Under the pieces are notes generated by a model. It searched no databases, was not told the origin of the DNA, and saw only the letters and a list, made by a program, of their open reading frames with translations. The position numbers and the translations under genes are program-made. Shown in pieces: positions 1 through 8,753 of a stretch of DNA of 64,000 nt; within the stretch, counting starts at the first letter, position 1; each line of letters opens with the position of its first letter. This stretch comes from Sphingobacterium litopenaei. GTDB taxonomy: Bacteria; Bacteroidota; Bacteroidia; Sphingobacteriales; Sphingobacteriaceae. The DNA is taken from contig NZ_JACOIJ010000013.1 of NCBI RefSeq assembly GCF_014692495.1, positions 1 to 64,000 on the forward strand. The letters run 5' to 3'.

Positions 1-2
1 AC

Positions 3-113
3 ATAAAACAAAATCATAATTTCCGCCGCTTTATGCTCCGCGGTAAAGATCTTGTGTCAATAGAATGGGGATTATTGGCAATTGCACAAAATTTAAGAAA
101 GAAAGCGGCCTAA
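3..113 (+). mobile_element. C-terminal end of an IS1182-like transposase (partial, cut by window edge)
   Basis: An open frame enters from the left edge and ends at the TAA at 111-113. Its last 36 residues contain NFRRFMLRG and VSIEWGLLAIAQNLRKK. This resembles the conserved tail of IS1182-family DDE transposases, where an NFRRFxLRG block is followed by an E-x-GLLAIAHNLRK block. Only the tail is visible, so I cannot say whether the element is intact or where its terminal repeats lie. The family call rests on the tail motif alone. Confidence 0.7.
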
Positions 114-127
114 AAAGACCGCTTTTT
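102..127 (+). terminator. Terminator hairpin at the end of the transposase
   Basis: The arms at 102-110 and 117-125 pair with one mismatch (core AAAGCGG / CCGCTTT). The 5' arm overlaps the transposase stop codon region, and the hairpin ends in a T run at 123-127. Confidence 0.7.
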
Positions 128-213
128 GATATTTTGAACTAAATATTGAAATATTATGAACTCTTTGCTCACAAGGTAGTCAAACCATGACGGATTCATT
201 TAAAACTAAAAAA

Positions 214-246
214 GCCGCCTCAATTATTTTGAGACGGCCCCTTTTT
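214..246 (+). terminator. Second hairpin downstream of the IS fragment
   Basis: GCCG-C-CTCAA (214-223) pairs with TTGAG-A-CGGC (229-238) with one mismatch and is followed by CCCTTTTT. It lies in the 215-bp gap between the transposase and the FUSC gene. It may close the IS transcript or lie near the end of the element. I see no gene in this gap. Confidence 0.6.
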
Positions 247-328
247 GCTTTAATATTATTTCTTGCTGCAAAAAGAAAACGGTAAATTGTGCGAGAAATA
301 AAACAATTGAAATTCCATCTGATTCCTC

Positions 329-2473
329 ATGAAAAAAACACAAGAATTAAGCAGTTTTTTTTATAGTCAATACTTCGCTGAAGGTCTTCGCATTACGCTA
401 GGAACTATTATTCCAGTGATAGTGTGTGCTTTCTTAGGTGAATTTTTAATGGGAACTTTTATTTCCTTAGGAGCATTGATAGTAGGATTATCCGATACGC
501 CTGGAGCACCTAGACACCGCAAGTGGGGAATGTTTTATTGTACCCTCGTTTCCATCTTTGCGATAGTTGTTACCGCATTGGCTAATGATTATATTTTCAT
601 CATGACCTTAGTGATTGCAGGATTTTCTTTCCTCTGTTCTATGCTTTCTGTATTCAATGCACGAGCAGCTACTGTGGGAATGATGGGAATTCTAATAATG
701 CTGATTAACATCGATGCAAAATTCACCTTTCAAGAAGAGATGAATTATTTGGGACTATTCATCATTGGTGCGGTATGGTATATGCTAATCAGCTTTTCAT
801 TAATGCAAGTTCGCCCCTATCGATTAGCTCAGCAAGAACTTTCCGAGACTATTGTGCATGTAGGAGATTATTTACGATTAAAAGCTAATTTTTACGACCT
901 AAATAAAGATGCAGAGGAAAATTACCTCAAACTCATTGAAAAGCAAATAAGTGTCAACGAGCACCAAGAAAATGTACGTGATATATTATTTCAAAGTAAA
1001 AGATCCATCAAAGACACGACAAAAGAAGGTCGTTATCTGACCTTAATCTTTAATGAAATGGTCGATTTGTTTGAGCAAAGTATGACCACGCATTATGATT
1101 ATACCGAGATTCGAACTAAATATGCGATGTCAGGCATTTTGGAAGAAATTAAAATTATCATTGATAAAATGGCGCATGAATTGGACAATTTTGCCTATAA
1201 GATGCATGCGAACAAGCGTCCTATACCGTTATATGATTTCGAAAAAGAGATTGATAAATTAAGAATCCTTATCGAGGAATATGATGCACAGCAAAATGTT
1301 AATTCCATTCCACTAAAAAAAATTGTAATCAATATTCGCACGATTACCAAGCACATTCAAAATATTTATAAATATGTAGCTTTCAAAGCTGACGATATTA
1401 CGAAAGAAGAAATCCAACAGTCAAACAAGTTTATCAATAGAGATATTCTGAATTGGCAGAATTTTAAAGACAATTTAAGTCTGCAATCCAGTGTCTTTAG
1501 GCATGCCCTACGAATGGCTATTGTATTATCTGGCACCTATTTCCTATTTAATATTTTCAATTATTCCAGCTTTACGACGTATTGGATTCTATTGACAATT
1601 TTAGTGATTTTAAAACCTGGTTTTGGATTGACTAAAGAAAGGAATTTGCAACGCCTTATTGGAACTATTATTGGAGGTATTATCGGGGGTATTATCTTAA
1701 TAACCGTTCCGGATGTGACTATACGCTTTGCTATACTCATCTTTTTCTTTTTGATTGCGTATAGCCTTTTCCGTGTCAATTACATCATGGCGGTCATTTT
1801 TATGACACCTTATGTGCTGATCATGCTGAGCTTTTCGGGCGTAAACACTTTAGAGATGGCAAAAGAAAGAGTGTTAGACACATTTATTGGCGGTTCTATT
1901 GCCTTTTTATCGAGTTATGTAATATTTCCGAATTGGGAAAGTTTCCAGATTAAAAGCAATATGCGCCACTTACTTGTTGCAAATTATAAATACCTAGCGC
2001 AAGCTGTATTGATATTAGCGGACAAGAAAGTTTCTATCATTGATTACAAATTGGCACGTAAAGAAGTATACATTGCATCTGCCAATATGGGTTCTACTTT
2101 CCAGCGCTTGTTGACAGAACCTAAATGGCGCCAAAAACACACCAAAGAAGTTAACCGCTTTGTGATTCTAAACCACATTTTTTCGTCTTATACAGCTACC
2201 CTTTTGACACAAATTTATAATACAGAAAACAAGTATTACACCAAAGAACATATCAAATTATTGCTGAAATCCCTGACCTATCTTCAAATGGCAATAGAAG
2301 AGATTTCTACCGCTGATTCTTCTCCTGTAGATTTTATCAAATCATTGGACAAAAATTTTTCAGAATTATCAAATGATGATACCTTATTAATTACCGAACA
2401 ATTACAATTTTTGACCAAAATTTCTGGAGATTTGCAAAAGAATGTAGCTACATTAGCTTCTAAAGAAATTTAA
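329..2473 (+). CDS. FUSC family (YccS/YhfK-like) inner-membrane protein
   Basis: A 714-residue membrane protein with the two-half layout of the FUSC/YccS family. Each half has a cluster of hydrophobic helices (about residues 20-165 and 390-545) followed by a soluble alpha-helical segment (about 165-385 and 545-714). Related proteins (YccS, AaeB, plant ALMT) are aromatic-acid exporters or anion channels, but the substrate of the Bacteroidota members is unknown. The ATG at 329 precedes a short hydrophilic lead and then the first membrane helices. ypdA starts 6 bp after the stop, so the two genes are probably co-transcribed. No clear promoter was found in 247-328. Confidence 0.85.
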   Translation: MKKTQELSSFFYSQYFAEGLRITLGTIIPVIVCAFLGEFLMGTFISLGALIVGLSDTPGAPRHRKWGMFYCTLVSIFAIVVTALANDYIFIMTLVIAGFSFLCSMLSVFNARAATVGMMGILIMLINIDAKFTFQEEMNYLGLFIIGAVWYMLISFSLMQVRPYRLAQQELSETIVHVGDYLRLKANFYDLNKDAEENYLKLIEKQISVNEHQENVRDILFQSKRSIKDTTKEGRYLTLIFNEMVDLFEQSMTTHYDYTEIRTKYAMSGILEEIKIIIDKMAHELDNFAYKMHANKRPIPLYDFEKEIDKLRILIEEYDAQQNVNSIPLKKIVINIRTITKHIQNIYKYVAFKADDITKEEIQQSNKFINRDILNWQNFKDNLSLQSSVFRHALRMAIVLSGTYFLFNIFNYSSFTTYWILLTILVILKPGFGLTKERNLQRLIGTIIGGIIGGIILITVPDVTIRFAILIFFFLIAYSLFRVNYIMAVIFMTPYVLIMLSFSGVNTLEMAKERVLDTFIGGSIAFLSSYVIFPNWESFQIKSNMRHLLVANYKYLAQAVLILADKKVSIIDYKLARKEVYIASANMGSTFQRLLTEPKWRQKHTKEVNRFVILNHIFSSYTATLLTQIYNTENKYYTKEHIKLLLKSLTYLQMAIEEISTADSSPVDFIKSLDKNFSELSNDDTLLITEQLQFLTKISGDLQKNVATLASKEI

Positions 2474-2479
2474 CATAAA

Positions 2480-3451
2480 ATGGATAATAGTATTTACGAC
2501 GTAATAATTATAGGTGCTGGACCAATTGGAATTGCTTGTGGTATTGCTGCGAAAAATAATAATCTATCGCATTTAATTATTGAAAAGGGGTGTCTCGTTA
2601 ATTCTTTGTACAATTATCCAATCAATATGACTTTCTTTTCTTCCTCGGAACGCCTTGAAATAGAAGAAATCCCTTTTGTGACAACAAATCCCAAACCCAA
2701 AAGAGCTGAAGCTTTAGAATATTACCGTCGCGTACATGATAAATATAAATTGAATACTTGCCTTTTCGAAGAAGTATTAGCTTGTAATAAAAACGAGGGC
2801 GTTTTTGAAATTAAAACTTCAAAAGCACAGTACATTGCTAAGCATGTAATTGTTGCAACAGGTTTTTATGATATCCCTATGTACTTAAATATACCTGGCG
2901 AAAATCTACCAAAGGTAAGTCATTATTATAAGGATCCGCACTACTATGCAGGAATGAATGTAGTAGTGGTTGGAGCGAGCAATTCTTCCATAGATGCGGC
3001 TCTTGAAACATATCGTAAAGGTGCAAAAGTTACATTAGTTGTTCGTGCAACTGATATCAGTCACCGTGTCAAATATTGGGTAAGGCCAGATATTTTAAAT
3101 AGAATCTCCGAAGGCTCTATTGATGTGTATTTTGAAAGTAATTTGTCAGCAATCCGACAAAATGAAGTGGTAATCAGTACCCCAAAAGGTGATGTGACTA
3201 TTCCCAATGATTTCGTGCTTGCATTAACAGGTTATAGACCTAATTTCGAATTATTGAGAAAATTCAGCATTAATGTTCCCGATGAAGAATGTATGATTCC
3301 CGAACACAATCCTGAGACAATGGAAACAAATATTGGAGGACTATATCTAGCGGGGGTAGTTTGTGGTGGATTAAATACACACCTATGGTTCATCGAAAAT
3401 TCACGTATTCACGCAAAAATGATTATGGATTCCATTCTTTCGAAGAATTAA
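2480..3451 (+). CDS. ypdA: YpdA-type putative bacillithiol disulfide reductase
   Basis: A 323-residue flavoprotein of the thioredoxin-reductase-like fold. The N-terminal FAD-binding motif is GAGPIG (about residues 12-17). A second nucleotide-binding site is VVGASNSSIDAALE (about 162-175), and ATGFYD (about 126-131) and LAGVVCGG (near 293) are also visible. There is no CxxC redox pair, which fits YpdA/Bdr, an NADPH-dependent reductase of oxidised bacillithiol, rather than TrxB. This suggests the organism makes bacillithiol, as many Bacteroidota do. The gene follows the FUSC gene by 6 bp and overlaps the convergent TetR gene by 4 bp. Confidence 0.85.
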   Translation: MDNSIYDVIIIGAGPIGIACGIAAKNNNLSHLIIEKGCLVNSLYNYPINMTFFSSSERLEIEEIPFVTTNPKPKRAEALEYYRRVHDKYKLNTCLFEEVLACNKNEGVFEIKTSKAQYIAKHVIVATGFYDIPMYLNIPGENLPKVSHYYKDPHYYAGMNVVVVGASNSSIDAALETYRKGAKVTLVVRATDISHRVKYWVRPDILNRISEGSIDVYFESNLSAIRQNEVVISTPKGDVTIPNDFVLALTGYRPNFELLRKFSINVPDEECMIPEHNPETMETNIGGLYLAGVVCGGLNTHLWFIENSRIHAKMIMDSILSKN

Positions 3452-4062
3452 GCTCTAAGTCCAGCGACAAAAATTTCAGCCAACTTTTTCTGCATAGCCA
3501 GAATTTCATCAAATTCACATTTGTCTGGAATAAAATCATTTTTGAAGTCTTTCAATACAGACATACGCATACCTAAAGTACCAAAGACAAAAATGCGTGC
3601 CGTATCTTCCACATCTATCGGTTTCAATTCTCCAGAATCCACGCCTTTTTGGAAAACTTGTTCTACAGTTTTACGCTGACTTTCGAACGAATCAATTATT
3701 AATTTATCCAATTCTGTAGGAAGTTCTTTGCGCATAATGATGGTATATTCCAACAAATAGAAATATTTCTTTTTGAAATTCATGCTAATGTCCAATACAG
3801 AATTGACTCCATCCAATACATTTATCATGTTCGAAATAGAGTTTTCTATCAACCCTTGACACTCTTCGATCACATGTTCAAGAACAGCAGCATAAAGACT
3901 ATTTTTATCTGGAAAATAATAATACAATAATGCTTTAGAAAAAGATAAGTCCTTCGCAATCTCCGCCATAGTTGTCTTTGCCATACCATAATGAGCAAAA
4001 CGTCTTTTAGCGGTTTCTAAAATTCTTACTCTCTTTTCATCTGCATTATTAGCCATATTCAA
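3448..4062 (-). CDS. TetR/AcrR family transcriptional regulator
   Basis: A 204-residue protein. The N-terminal helix-turn-helix is typical of TetR (about residues 10-56: RILETAKRRFAHYGMAKTTM, then SKALLYYYFPDKNSLY). The C-terminal ligand-binding domain is all-helical and shows no recognisable ligand signature. A second ATG two codons in (MANNADEK) is an equally good start. The gene is divergent from murB across a 109-bp gap and convergent with ypdA (4-bp overlap). Its targets are not evident; FUSC/ypdA or itself are guesses from proximity. Confidence 0.85.
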   Translation of the reverse strand: MNMANNADEKRVRILETAKRRFAHYGMAKTTMAEIAKDLSFSKALLYYYFPDKNSLYAAVLEHVIEECQGLIENSISNMINVLDGVNSVLDISMNFKKKYFYLLEYTIIMRKELPTELDKLIIDSFESQRKTVEQVFQKGVDSGELKPIDVEDTARIFVFGTLGMRMSVLKDFKNDFIPDKCEFDEILAMQKKLAEIFVAGLRA

Positions 4063-4171
4063 ATAAAATTTTTAGGTATTCATCCGCTTATACTATCTTT
4101 ACAGCGAACTAAAGAATTTAAATATACTACATAAATTCATTAATATTCAGCAAAAGATCAAATTCAATAAC

Positions 4172-5182
4172 GTGGAACTACAGAAAAATATTTTTTTAAA
4201 AGAGTACAATACTTTCGGTGTACAAGCAATAGCGAATCAATTTGTTGAAATACAAGACGAAAGACAGCTTATAGAATTATATAATTCTGGTATTTTCCAA
4301 AATAGATTTTTTGTCCTTGGAGGAGGAAGTAACGTGTTGTTTACAACCGATTTCGAAGGTACAATAATTAAAATTTCAAATAAAGGAATTCAACATTTTA
4401 TTGAGGGGAATAATATATATATTACTGCAGCAGGTGGTGAAATATGGAATGATCTAGTATGGTATTGTGTCGATCATGGTTTCCCTGGTTTAGAAAACAT
4501 GGCGTTGATCCCTGGTACAGTAGGTGCATCACCAATCCAAAATATCGGTGCTTATGGAACTGAACTGATGGATGTCATGTATACTTGTAGAGCTTTTGAT
4601 ACTTTGACAGGAGAATTCAAAACATTCACAAACAAAGAATGCGGCTTCTCCTATCGTGATAGCATATTCAAAAGTAAATACAAGGGTCGATATATCATTG
4701 TATCTGTAACCTACAAATTAAACCTTCATTCTGTAAGAAATACTTCTTACGGCGCTATTGAATCTGAATTAGCAAAACGAGGTATCAATAATCCTACGAT
4801 GAAGGATGTAGCAGAGGTTGTATCTTTTATTCGTGTAGAAAAACTTCCAGATCCAAGTACTATTGGGAATGCAGGTAGTTTTTTCAAAAATCCAATTATT
4901 TCTAATTCCCAATTAAATGAGTTAAAACAATCATTTCCAAATATTGTTAAATATTCTATAGATGAGCAACACAGCAAAGTGGCTGCTGGTTGGCTAATTG
5001 AACAAGCGGGATGGAAAGGAAAAGAAATAGGCAATGTTGCAATTTGGAAAAATCAAGCGTTAGTAATAACAAATAAAGGAAACGCTACAGGTAAAGAAAT
5101 TTTTCAAGTGTCACAAGAAATAATTGATTCGGTTTTTGATATTTTCGGTATAGAATTGGAAAGAGAAGTAAATATTTTATAA
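4172..5182 (+). CDS. murB: UDP-N-acetylmuramate dehydrogenase (UDP-N-acetylenolpyruvoylglucosamine reductase)
   Basis: MurB reduces UDP-GlcNAc-enolpyruvate to UDP-MurNAc with NADPH and FAD, the second committed step of peptidoglycan synthesis. At 336 residues it matches the E. coli-type enzyme. The FAD-binding block is LGGGSNVLF (about 50-58), followed by IPGTVGASPIQNIGAYG (about 113-129). SYRDSIFK carries the substrate-binding Arg/Tyr region and GNAGSFFKNP the catalytic serine region. The start is a GTG at 4172; no in-frame ATG lies upstream in the open frame, and alignment to the family N terminus (NTFGV) supports GTG. Confidence 0.93.
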   Translation: MELQKNIFLKEYNTFGVQAIANQFVEIQDERQLIELYNSGIFQNRFFVLGGGSNVLFTTDFEGTIIKISNKGIQHFIEGNNIYITAAGGEIWNDLVWYCVDHGFPGLENMALIPGTVGASPIQNIGAYGTELMDVMYTCRAFDTLTGEFKTFTNKECGFSYRDSIFKSKYKGRYIIVSVTYKLNLHSVRNTSYGAIESELAKRGINNPTMKDVAEVVSFIRVEKLPDPSTIGNAGSFFKNPIISNSQLNELKQSFPNIVKYSIDEQHSKVAAGWLIEQAGWKGKEIGNVAIWKNQALVITNKGNATGKEIFQVSQEIIDSVFDIFGIELEREVNIL

Positions 5183-5402
5183 AAAAGTTTTCCACAATTC
5201 TTAAAAACTTTTTTTAATTAAAATTTAAAAAATGCTATTCTCAGTAGCAAAAATACGTTTTTTAATATTTTTTATTTATTATTAACAAAAATTTAATAAA
5301 AAGCGATAAAATTCTAGCACAGTGTTTGTAAGGTTTTTATTAACCGTAGTATTCTTTTTATAAATCTGAAGGCTACTTTTTTTAATTACAAACCTCAAGG
5401 CT

Positions 5403-5909
5403 ATGAACAGAACAGAATTTAACACTTTGGTGATAGAACATTCAGATTCATTAAGATCGTATGCAAGAAATTTTACGAAAGATAGTGATGATGCAAATGA
5501 CCTAGTCCAAGACACGCTGCTAAAGGCTGTCACTTATTTCAAAAACTTCAGGGATGGAACGAATCTTAAAGGTTGGTTATATACCATTATGAAAAACACC
5601 TTTATAAACAACTACCGTCGTATTACGAAGTCAAATAGCTTTATTACGAAAGAAGAAGAAATTTCTCCAGTAAATCTTGTCCATTCTGCTACTAAAAATC
5701 AAGGAGAAAACAAGTTCGTATTAGAAGACATTAACTGCGCACTTTCATCATTAGCAGAAGATTACTATACACCCTTTACGATGTATTTTGAAGGATATAA
5801 ATATCATGAAATATCCGAACATTTGAACATTCCTATAGGAACAGTAAAAACCAGAATTCATGTTGCACGTAAAGTAATGAAAAAGACATTATCTACTTAC
5901 AAGTACTAA
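5403..5909 (+). CDS. ECF-type RNA polymerase sigma factor (sigma-70 family)
   Basis: A 168-residue protein with sigma region 2 (about residues 8-75, including DDANDLVQDTLLKA and GWLYTIMKNTFINNYRR) and sigma region 4 (about 110-165, including YHEISEHLNIPIGTVKTRIH). There is no extra C-terminal domain. No anti-sigma factor is adjacent: the next gene is a small cytochrome-b5-like protein on the same strand 18 bp later. This type of solitary ECF factor is common in Sphingobacteriia. The 220-bp upstream gap is very AT-rich; it holds two copies of AAGGCTA shortly before the ATG but no clear promoter. Confidence 0.88.
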   Translation: MNRTEFNTLVIEHSDSLRSYARNFTKDSDDANDLVQDTLLKAVTYFKNFRDGTNLKGWLYTIMKNTFINNYRRITKSNSFITKEEEISPVNLVHSATKNQGENKFVLEDINCALSSLAEDYYTPFTMYFEGYKYHEISEHLNIPIGTVKTRIHVARKVMKKTLSTYKY

Positions 5910-5927
5910 TATTTGTACATTTGTAAG

Positions 5928-6170
5928 ATGAGCGATGATAACTTAACCGTATACACGAAATCACAATTAGCTTTACGAAATGGACAGGATAAACCCGAAA
6001 TATGGGTTGGGTTTAAAGGATATATTTATGATGTCTCCGAAAGCAGATTATGGAAAAAAGGCATGCATTATGAGCATTGGGCAGGACAAGATCTGACAGA
6101 AGAGTTAGCAGATGCGCCACATTCAGAATCTGTCTTCGAAAGATTCAAAAAAATAGGGAGAATTGGATAA
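5928..6170 (+). CDS. Small cytochrome b5-like heme/steroid-binding domain protein
   Basis: About 80 residues that form a single cytochrome-b5-like domain: WVGFKGYIYDVSESRLWKKG, then HYEHWAGQDLTEELADAPHS. The two conserved histidine positions (GMH and APH) could be axial heme ligands, as in the small bacterial b5-domain family. I place the start at the ATG at 5928, because the five codons upstream of it would need a TTG start with no support. The gene follows the sigma factor by 18 bp and ends in a strong hairpin. Electron partner and role are unknown. Confidence 0.75.
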   Translation: MSDDNLTVYTKSQLALRNGQDKPEIWVGFKGYIYDVSESRLWKKGMHYEHWAGQDLTEELADAPHSESVFERFKKIGRIG

Positions 6171-6190
6171 CCAATCTGCCTATTTTTTTT
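6147..6190. terminator. Bidirectional terminator between the b5-like gene and the PfkB kinase
   Basis: A long, nearly perfect hairpin. The 5' arm (about 6147-6166) ends in AGAATTGG and the 3' arm (about 6171-6188) begins with CCAATCTG. Runs of A on one side and T on the other make it functional in both directions. It overlaps the stop codon of the b5-like gene. Confidence 0.85.
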
Positions 6191-6203
6191 TATATAAATA
6201 CAA

Positions 6204-7118
6204 TTACGCAATTTCAAACTTTGATAAAGCAACAAACTGTTGTAAACGAGCAGCAATCTCTTCTTGTGTAAGATTTTGTAAGCGCTCCGTACCGAATTTT
6301 TCTACGCAGAAAGACGCCATAGCTGATCCATAGATAATAGCATTTTTCATGTTATTAAAATTAATCGATTTCACTTTTGCCATATAACCTATAAAACCAC
6401 CCGCAAAAGTATCACCGGCACCTGTAGGATCAAATACATCTGCTAAAGGCAATGCAGGTGCAGAAAAAATCTGACCTTCACCGAAAAGCAATGCACCATG
6501 TTCACCTTTCTTGATGATCAAGTATTTGGGCCCCATGTTCAAAATCTTTTCAGAAGCTTTTACTAAAGAATATTCACCAGAAAGCTGACGTGCTTCCGCA
6601 TCATTAATAGTCAAAACATCCACTCGTTGCAAGACTTTTTTCAAATCTTCCAAAGCTACATCCATCCAAAAGTTCATCGTATCCAAAACCACTAATTTTG
6701 GTTTCTTTTCCAAACGTTCTAAAGTAATTAATTGCACTTGAGGAGTCAGATTACCTAACAATAAATATTCGCAATCTTGATAGGAACTAGGGATTTTAGG
6801 ATCAAAATCTTCTAGAACATTTAATTCCGTGATTAAAGTATCACGTGAGTTCATATCATTGTGGTATTTTCCTGACCAAAAGAAGGATTTACCCCCTTTT
6901 ACCACCTCTATTCCCTCGATATCGATTCCTTTGGATTGAATAATATCCATATTATTCCCAAAATCCTCTCCCACTACACTCACCAATTTCACATCATCAT
7001 AAAGATTAGAAGCCGATAAGCCAGCGAAAGTAGCAGCACCTCCAACTATTTTATCAGTTCTACCAAAAGGTGTCTCTATCGCATCAAAGGCAACTGTCCC
7101 CACAATAACTAAACTCAT
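6204..7118 (-). CDS. PfkB (ribokinase) family carbohydrate/nucleoside kinase
   Basis: A 304-residue PfkB-fold kinase. The N-terminal GGAATFAG (about 26-33) corresponds to the first PfkB signature. The second signature, DPTGAGDTFAGGF (about 230-242), holds the anion-hole GAGD and its catalytic aspartate. NDAEARQL and LIIKKGEHGALL are also typical. The substrate cannot be read from sequence; sugar or nucleoside are both possible. It is monocistronic, with a near-ideal promoter about 145 bp upstream and a long leader. This leader is unusual because most genes here have short ones. Confidence 0.85.
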   Translation of the reverse strand: MSLVIVGTVAFDAIETPFGRTDKIVGGAATFAGLSASNLYDDVKLVSVVGEDFGNNMDIIQSKGIDIEGIEVVKGGKSFFWSGKYHNDMNSRDTLITELNVLEDFDPKIPSSYQDCEYLLLGNLTPQVQLITLERLEKKPKLVVLDTMNFWMDVALEDLKKVLQRVDVLTINDAEARQLSGEYSLVKASEKILNMGPKYLIIKKGEHGALLFGEGQIFSAPALPLADVFDPTGAGDTFAGGFIGYMAKVKSINFNNMKNAIIYGSAMASFCVEKFGTERLQNLTQEEIAARLQQFVALSKFEIA

Positions 7119-7261
7119 TTTATTTTTTTATGAATAGTGTAATACCATATCGGCAATAACCGAAAATAACTGCTCCAATCTTTGGAATCGTCCCCCGTCA
7201 TCCTCACAGCTGCTCACTTGAGCTATAGTAGATAACTACTAGGATTTTATAAATCAAGGTG
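7119..7261 (-). promoter_or_regulatory. Long 5' leader of the PfkB kinase gene, candidate structured RNA
   Basis: From the predicted start of transcription to the ATG there are roughly 135 nt without an ORF. Read on the minus strand, the leader can form a 6-bp TAGTAG/CTACTA hairpin (arms near 7220-7235) and a TCCAA/TTGGA hairpin (near 7173-7186). It also holds a G-rich loop GACGGGGGAC and a CGG/CCG hairpin close to the gene. I compared it mentally with TPP, SAM, cobalamin, FMN, purine and ykkC-type riboswitches and found no match. A 6S-like or new cis-regulatory RNA is possible but not shown. Together with the promoter this accounts for part of the 363-bp gap before the symporter. Confidence 0.35.
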
Positions 7262-7292
7262 CAAAATTAATCATTTAATATGTATTACCCAA
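7262..7292 (-). promoter_or_regulatory. Bacteroidota-type promoter for the PfkB kinase
   Basis: On the minus strand, TTG (7292-7290) is followed after 20 bp by TAATTTTG (7269-7262), an exact match to the TAnnTTTG -7 element recognised by the primary sigma factor of Bacteroidota. Confidence 0.6.
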
Positions 7293-7481
7293 GATATAAA
7301 GTATTTGAGTCAATGCAAATAAGTAAACGCTTTCGAGCATTATTTAAGTTTCTTCTGATTTCTTTGTTATTAAAGAACAATAACTTTATCTTGTTGTTTC
7401 AATATGGGCTTCAGGTCCAATCCCTCTACTAAGAGATATTTAAGTTATAAACGCATATGCCCATCATATAAACAAAAATTT

Positions 7482-8741
7482 ATGAGAAAACTAGCACTAC
7501 ATTGGCAAATATTAATTGGAATTTTACTAGGAATATTCTTTGGCGTATTATCGATACAATTTAATGAAGGCAAAGAATTTGTTTTAGACTGGATAAAACC
7601 ATTCGGTACTATATTCATAAATCTATTAAAACTGATTGCAATCCCTCTTATTATTGTATCGCTGATAAAAGGTATTTCAGATCTAAAAGATATTACACAA
7701 TTGTCAAGCTTGGGGCTAAAGACTTTCGGATTATATATCAGCACCACCATAATTGCCGTATGTATCGGATTACTTTTAGTAAATCTAATCCAACCTGGAT
7801 CTTTCATTACAGACAACACAAGACAAGAGATGTTACAGTCTTTTGGAGGTGAAATCAATCAGAAGGTGGATGAAGTCAACAAAATAAACGAACGAAGAGG
7901 CCCGCTACAAGTTTTGGTAGACATTGTTCCAGAAAATATATTTGCAGCAACATCCTCTAATAGCAATATGCTCCAAGTGATTTTTTTCAGTCTATTAGTT
8001 GGTATTGCTATGATTATGCTTCCATTAACTCAAATAGAACCATTGAAAAAAGTACTTGACGCAGCCAACGATGTCGTATTGAAAATAGTGGATATAATTA
8101 TGCTATTTGCTCCATACGGCGTATTTGCTCTTATCGTGACACTAATTGCCGAAGCTCCCTCTACGGATATGTTTAAAGCCTTAAGCATATATGCCGTCAC
8201 TGTTATCCTTGGCCTTTTAATCATGGTTTATTTAATTTATGGATCATTTATATATCTATTTGGCAAAAAAAATCCGTTAGAATATTTTAAAGCAATACTA
8301 CCAGCACAGCTTCTGGGTATATCGACAAGTTCAAGTGCAGCCACCCTACCCGTGACAATGGAATGTGCAGAAGAGAATCTGAAGATACGAAAGGATGTAT
8401 TGAGTTTTGTCCTGCCTATAGGTGCTACAATCAATATGGATGGGACTTGTCTTTATCAAGGCGTTGCAGCGGTATTTATAGCGCAGGTAATGGGATATGA
8501 TCTTAATTTCTCGCAACAATTAAGTATTGTAGCCACAGCCACTTTAGCTTCTATTGGTGCAGCTGCAGTTCCGGGCACAGGAATTTTGATGTTGGTTATA
8601 GTCCTCGAATCAATAGGTGTAAATCCTGCGGGTATAGCTTTAATTTTTGCAGTTGATAGACCACTTGATATGCTACGAACTGCCACAAACGTGACCGGTG
8701 ACTTAATGGTAGCTACCTTAATGAATAAAACAAAGCTATAG
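7482..8741 (+). CDS. Dicarboxylate/amino acid:cation symporter (DAACS family, GltP/DctA-like)
   Basis: A 419-residue secondary transporter of the glutamate/aspartate/C4-dicarboxylate family. The serine-rich motif STSSSAATLPVT (re-entrant loop 1), NMDGT (helix 7), IGAAAVPGTGI (loop 2) and an RxxxDMLRTATNVTGD segment (helix 8) are all present. Substrates in this family are glutamate, aspartate or C4-dicarboxylates taken up with Na+ or H+. The open frame begins at 7404. I prefer the ATG at 7482, because MRKLALHWQILIGILLGIFFG is the family N terminus and the 26 residues before it are hydrophilic. It ends in a 15-bp terminator shared with tRNA-Asn. Confidence 0.9.
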   Translation: MRKLALHWQILIGILLGIFFGVLSIQFNEGKEFVLDWIKPFGTIFINLLKLIAIPLIIVSLIKGISDLKDITQLSSLGLKTFGLYISTTIIAVCIGLLLVNLIQPGSFITDNTRQEMLQSFGGEINQKVDEVNKINERRGPLQVLVDIVPENIFAATSSNSNMLQVIFFSLLVGIAMIMLPLTQIEPLKKVLDAANDVVLKIVDIIMLFAPYGVFALIVTLIAEAPSTDMFKALSIYAVTVILGLLIMVYLIYGSFIYLFGKKNPLEYFKAILPAQLLGISTSSSAATLPVTMECAEENLKIRKDVLSFVLPIGATINMDGTCLYQGVAAVFIAQVMGYDLNFSQQLSIVATATLASIGAAAVPGTGILMLVIVLESIGVNPAGIALIFAVDRPLDMLRTATNVTGDLMVATLMNKTKL

Positions 8742-8753
8742 CATACTAAAATG

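Noticed and set aside
5916-5923. TACATTTG as a promoter for the b5-like gene
   Set aside because: It matches TAnnTTTG but lies only 4 bp before the ATG and has no -33 element; co-transcription with the sigma gene is simpler.
7119-7261. TPP, SAM, cobalamin, FMN, purine or guanidine riboswitch in the PfkB leader
   Set aside because: None of the conserved core sequences I know for these classes is present on either strand.
7404-7481. N-terminal extension of the symporter from an upstream ATG
   Set aside because: It is hydrophilic and unlike the family; the ATG at 7482 matches the usual first TM start.
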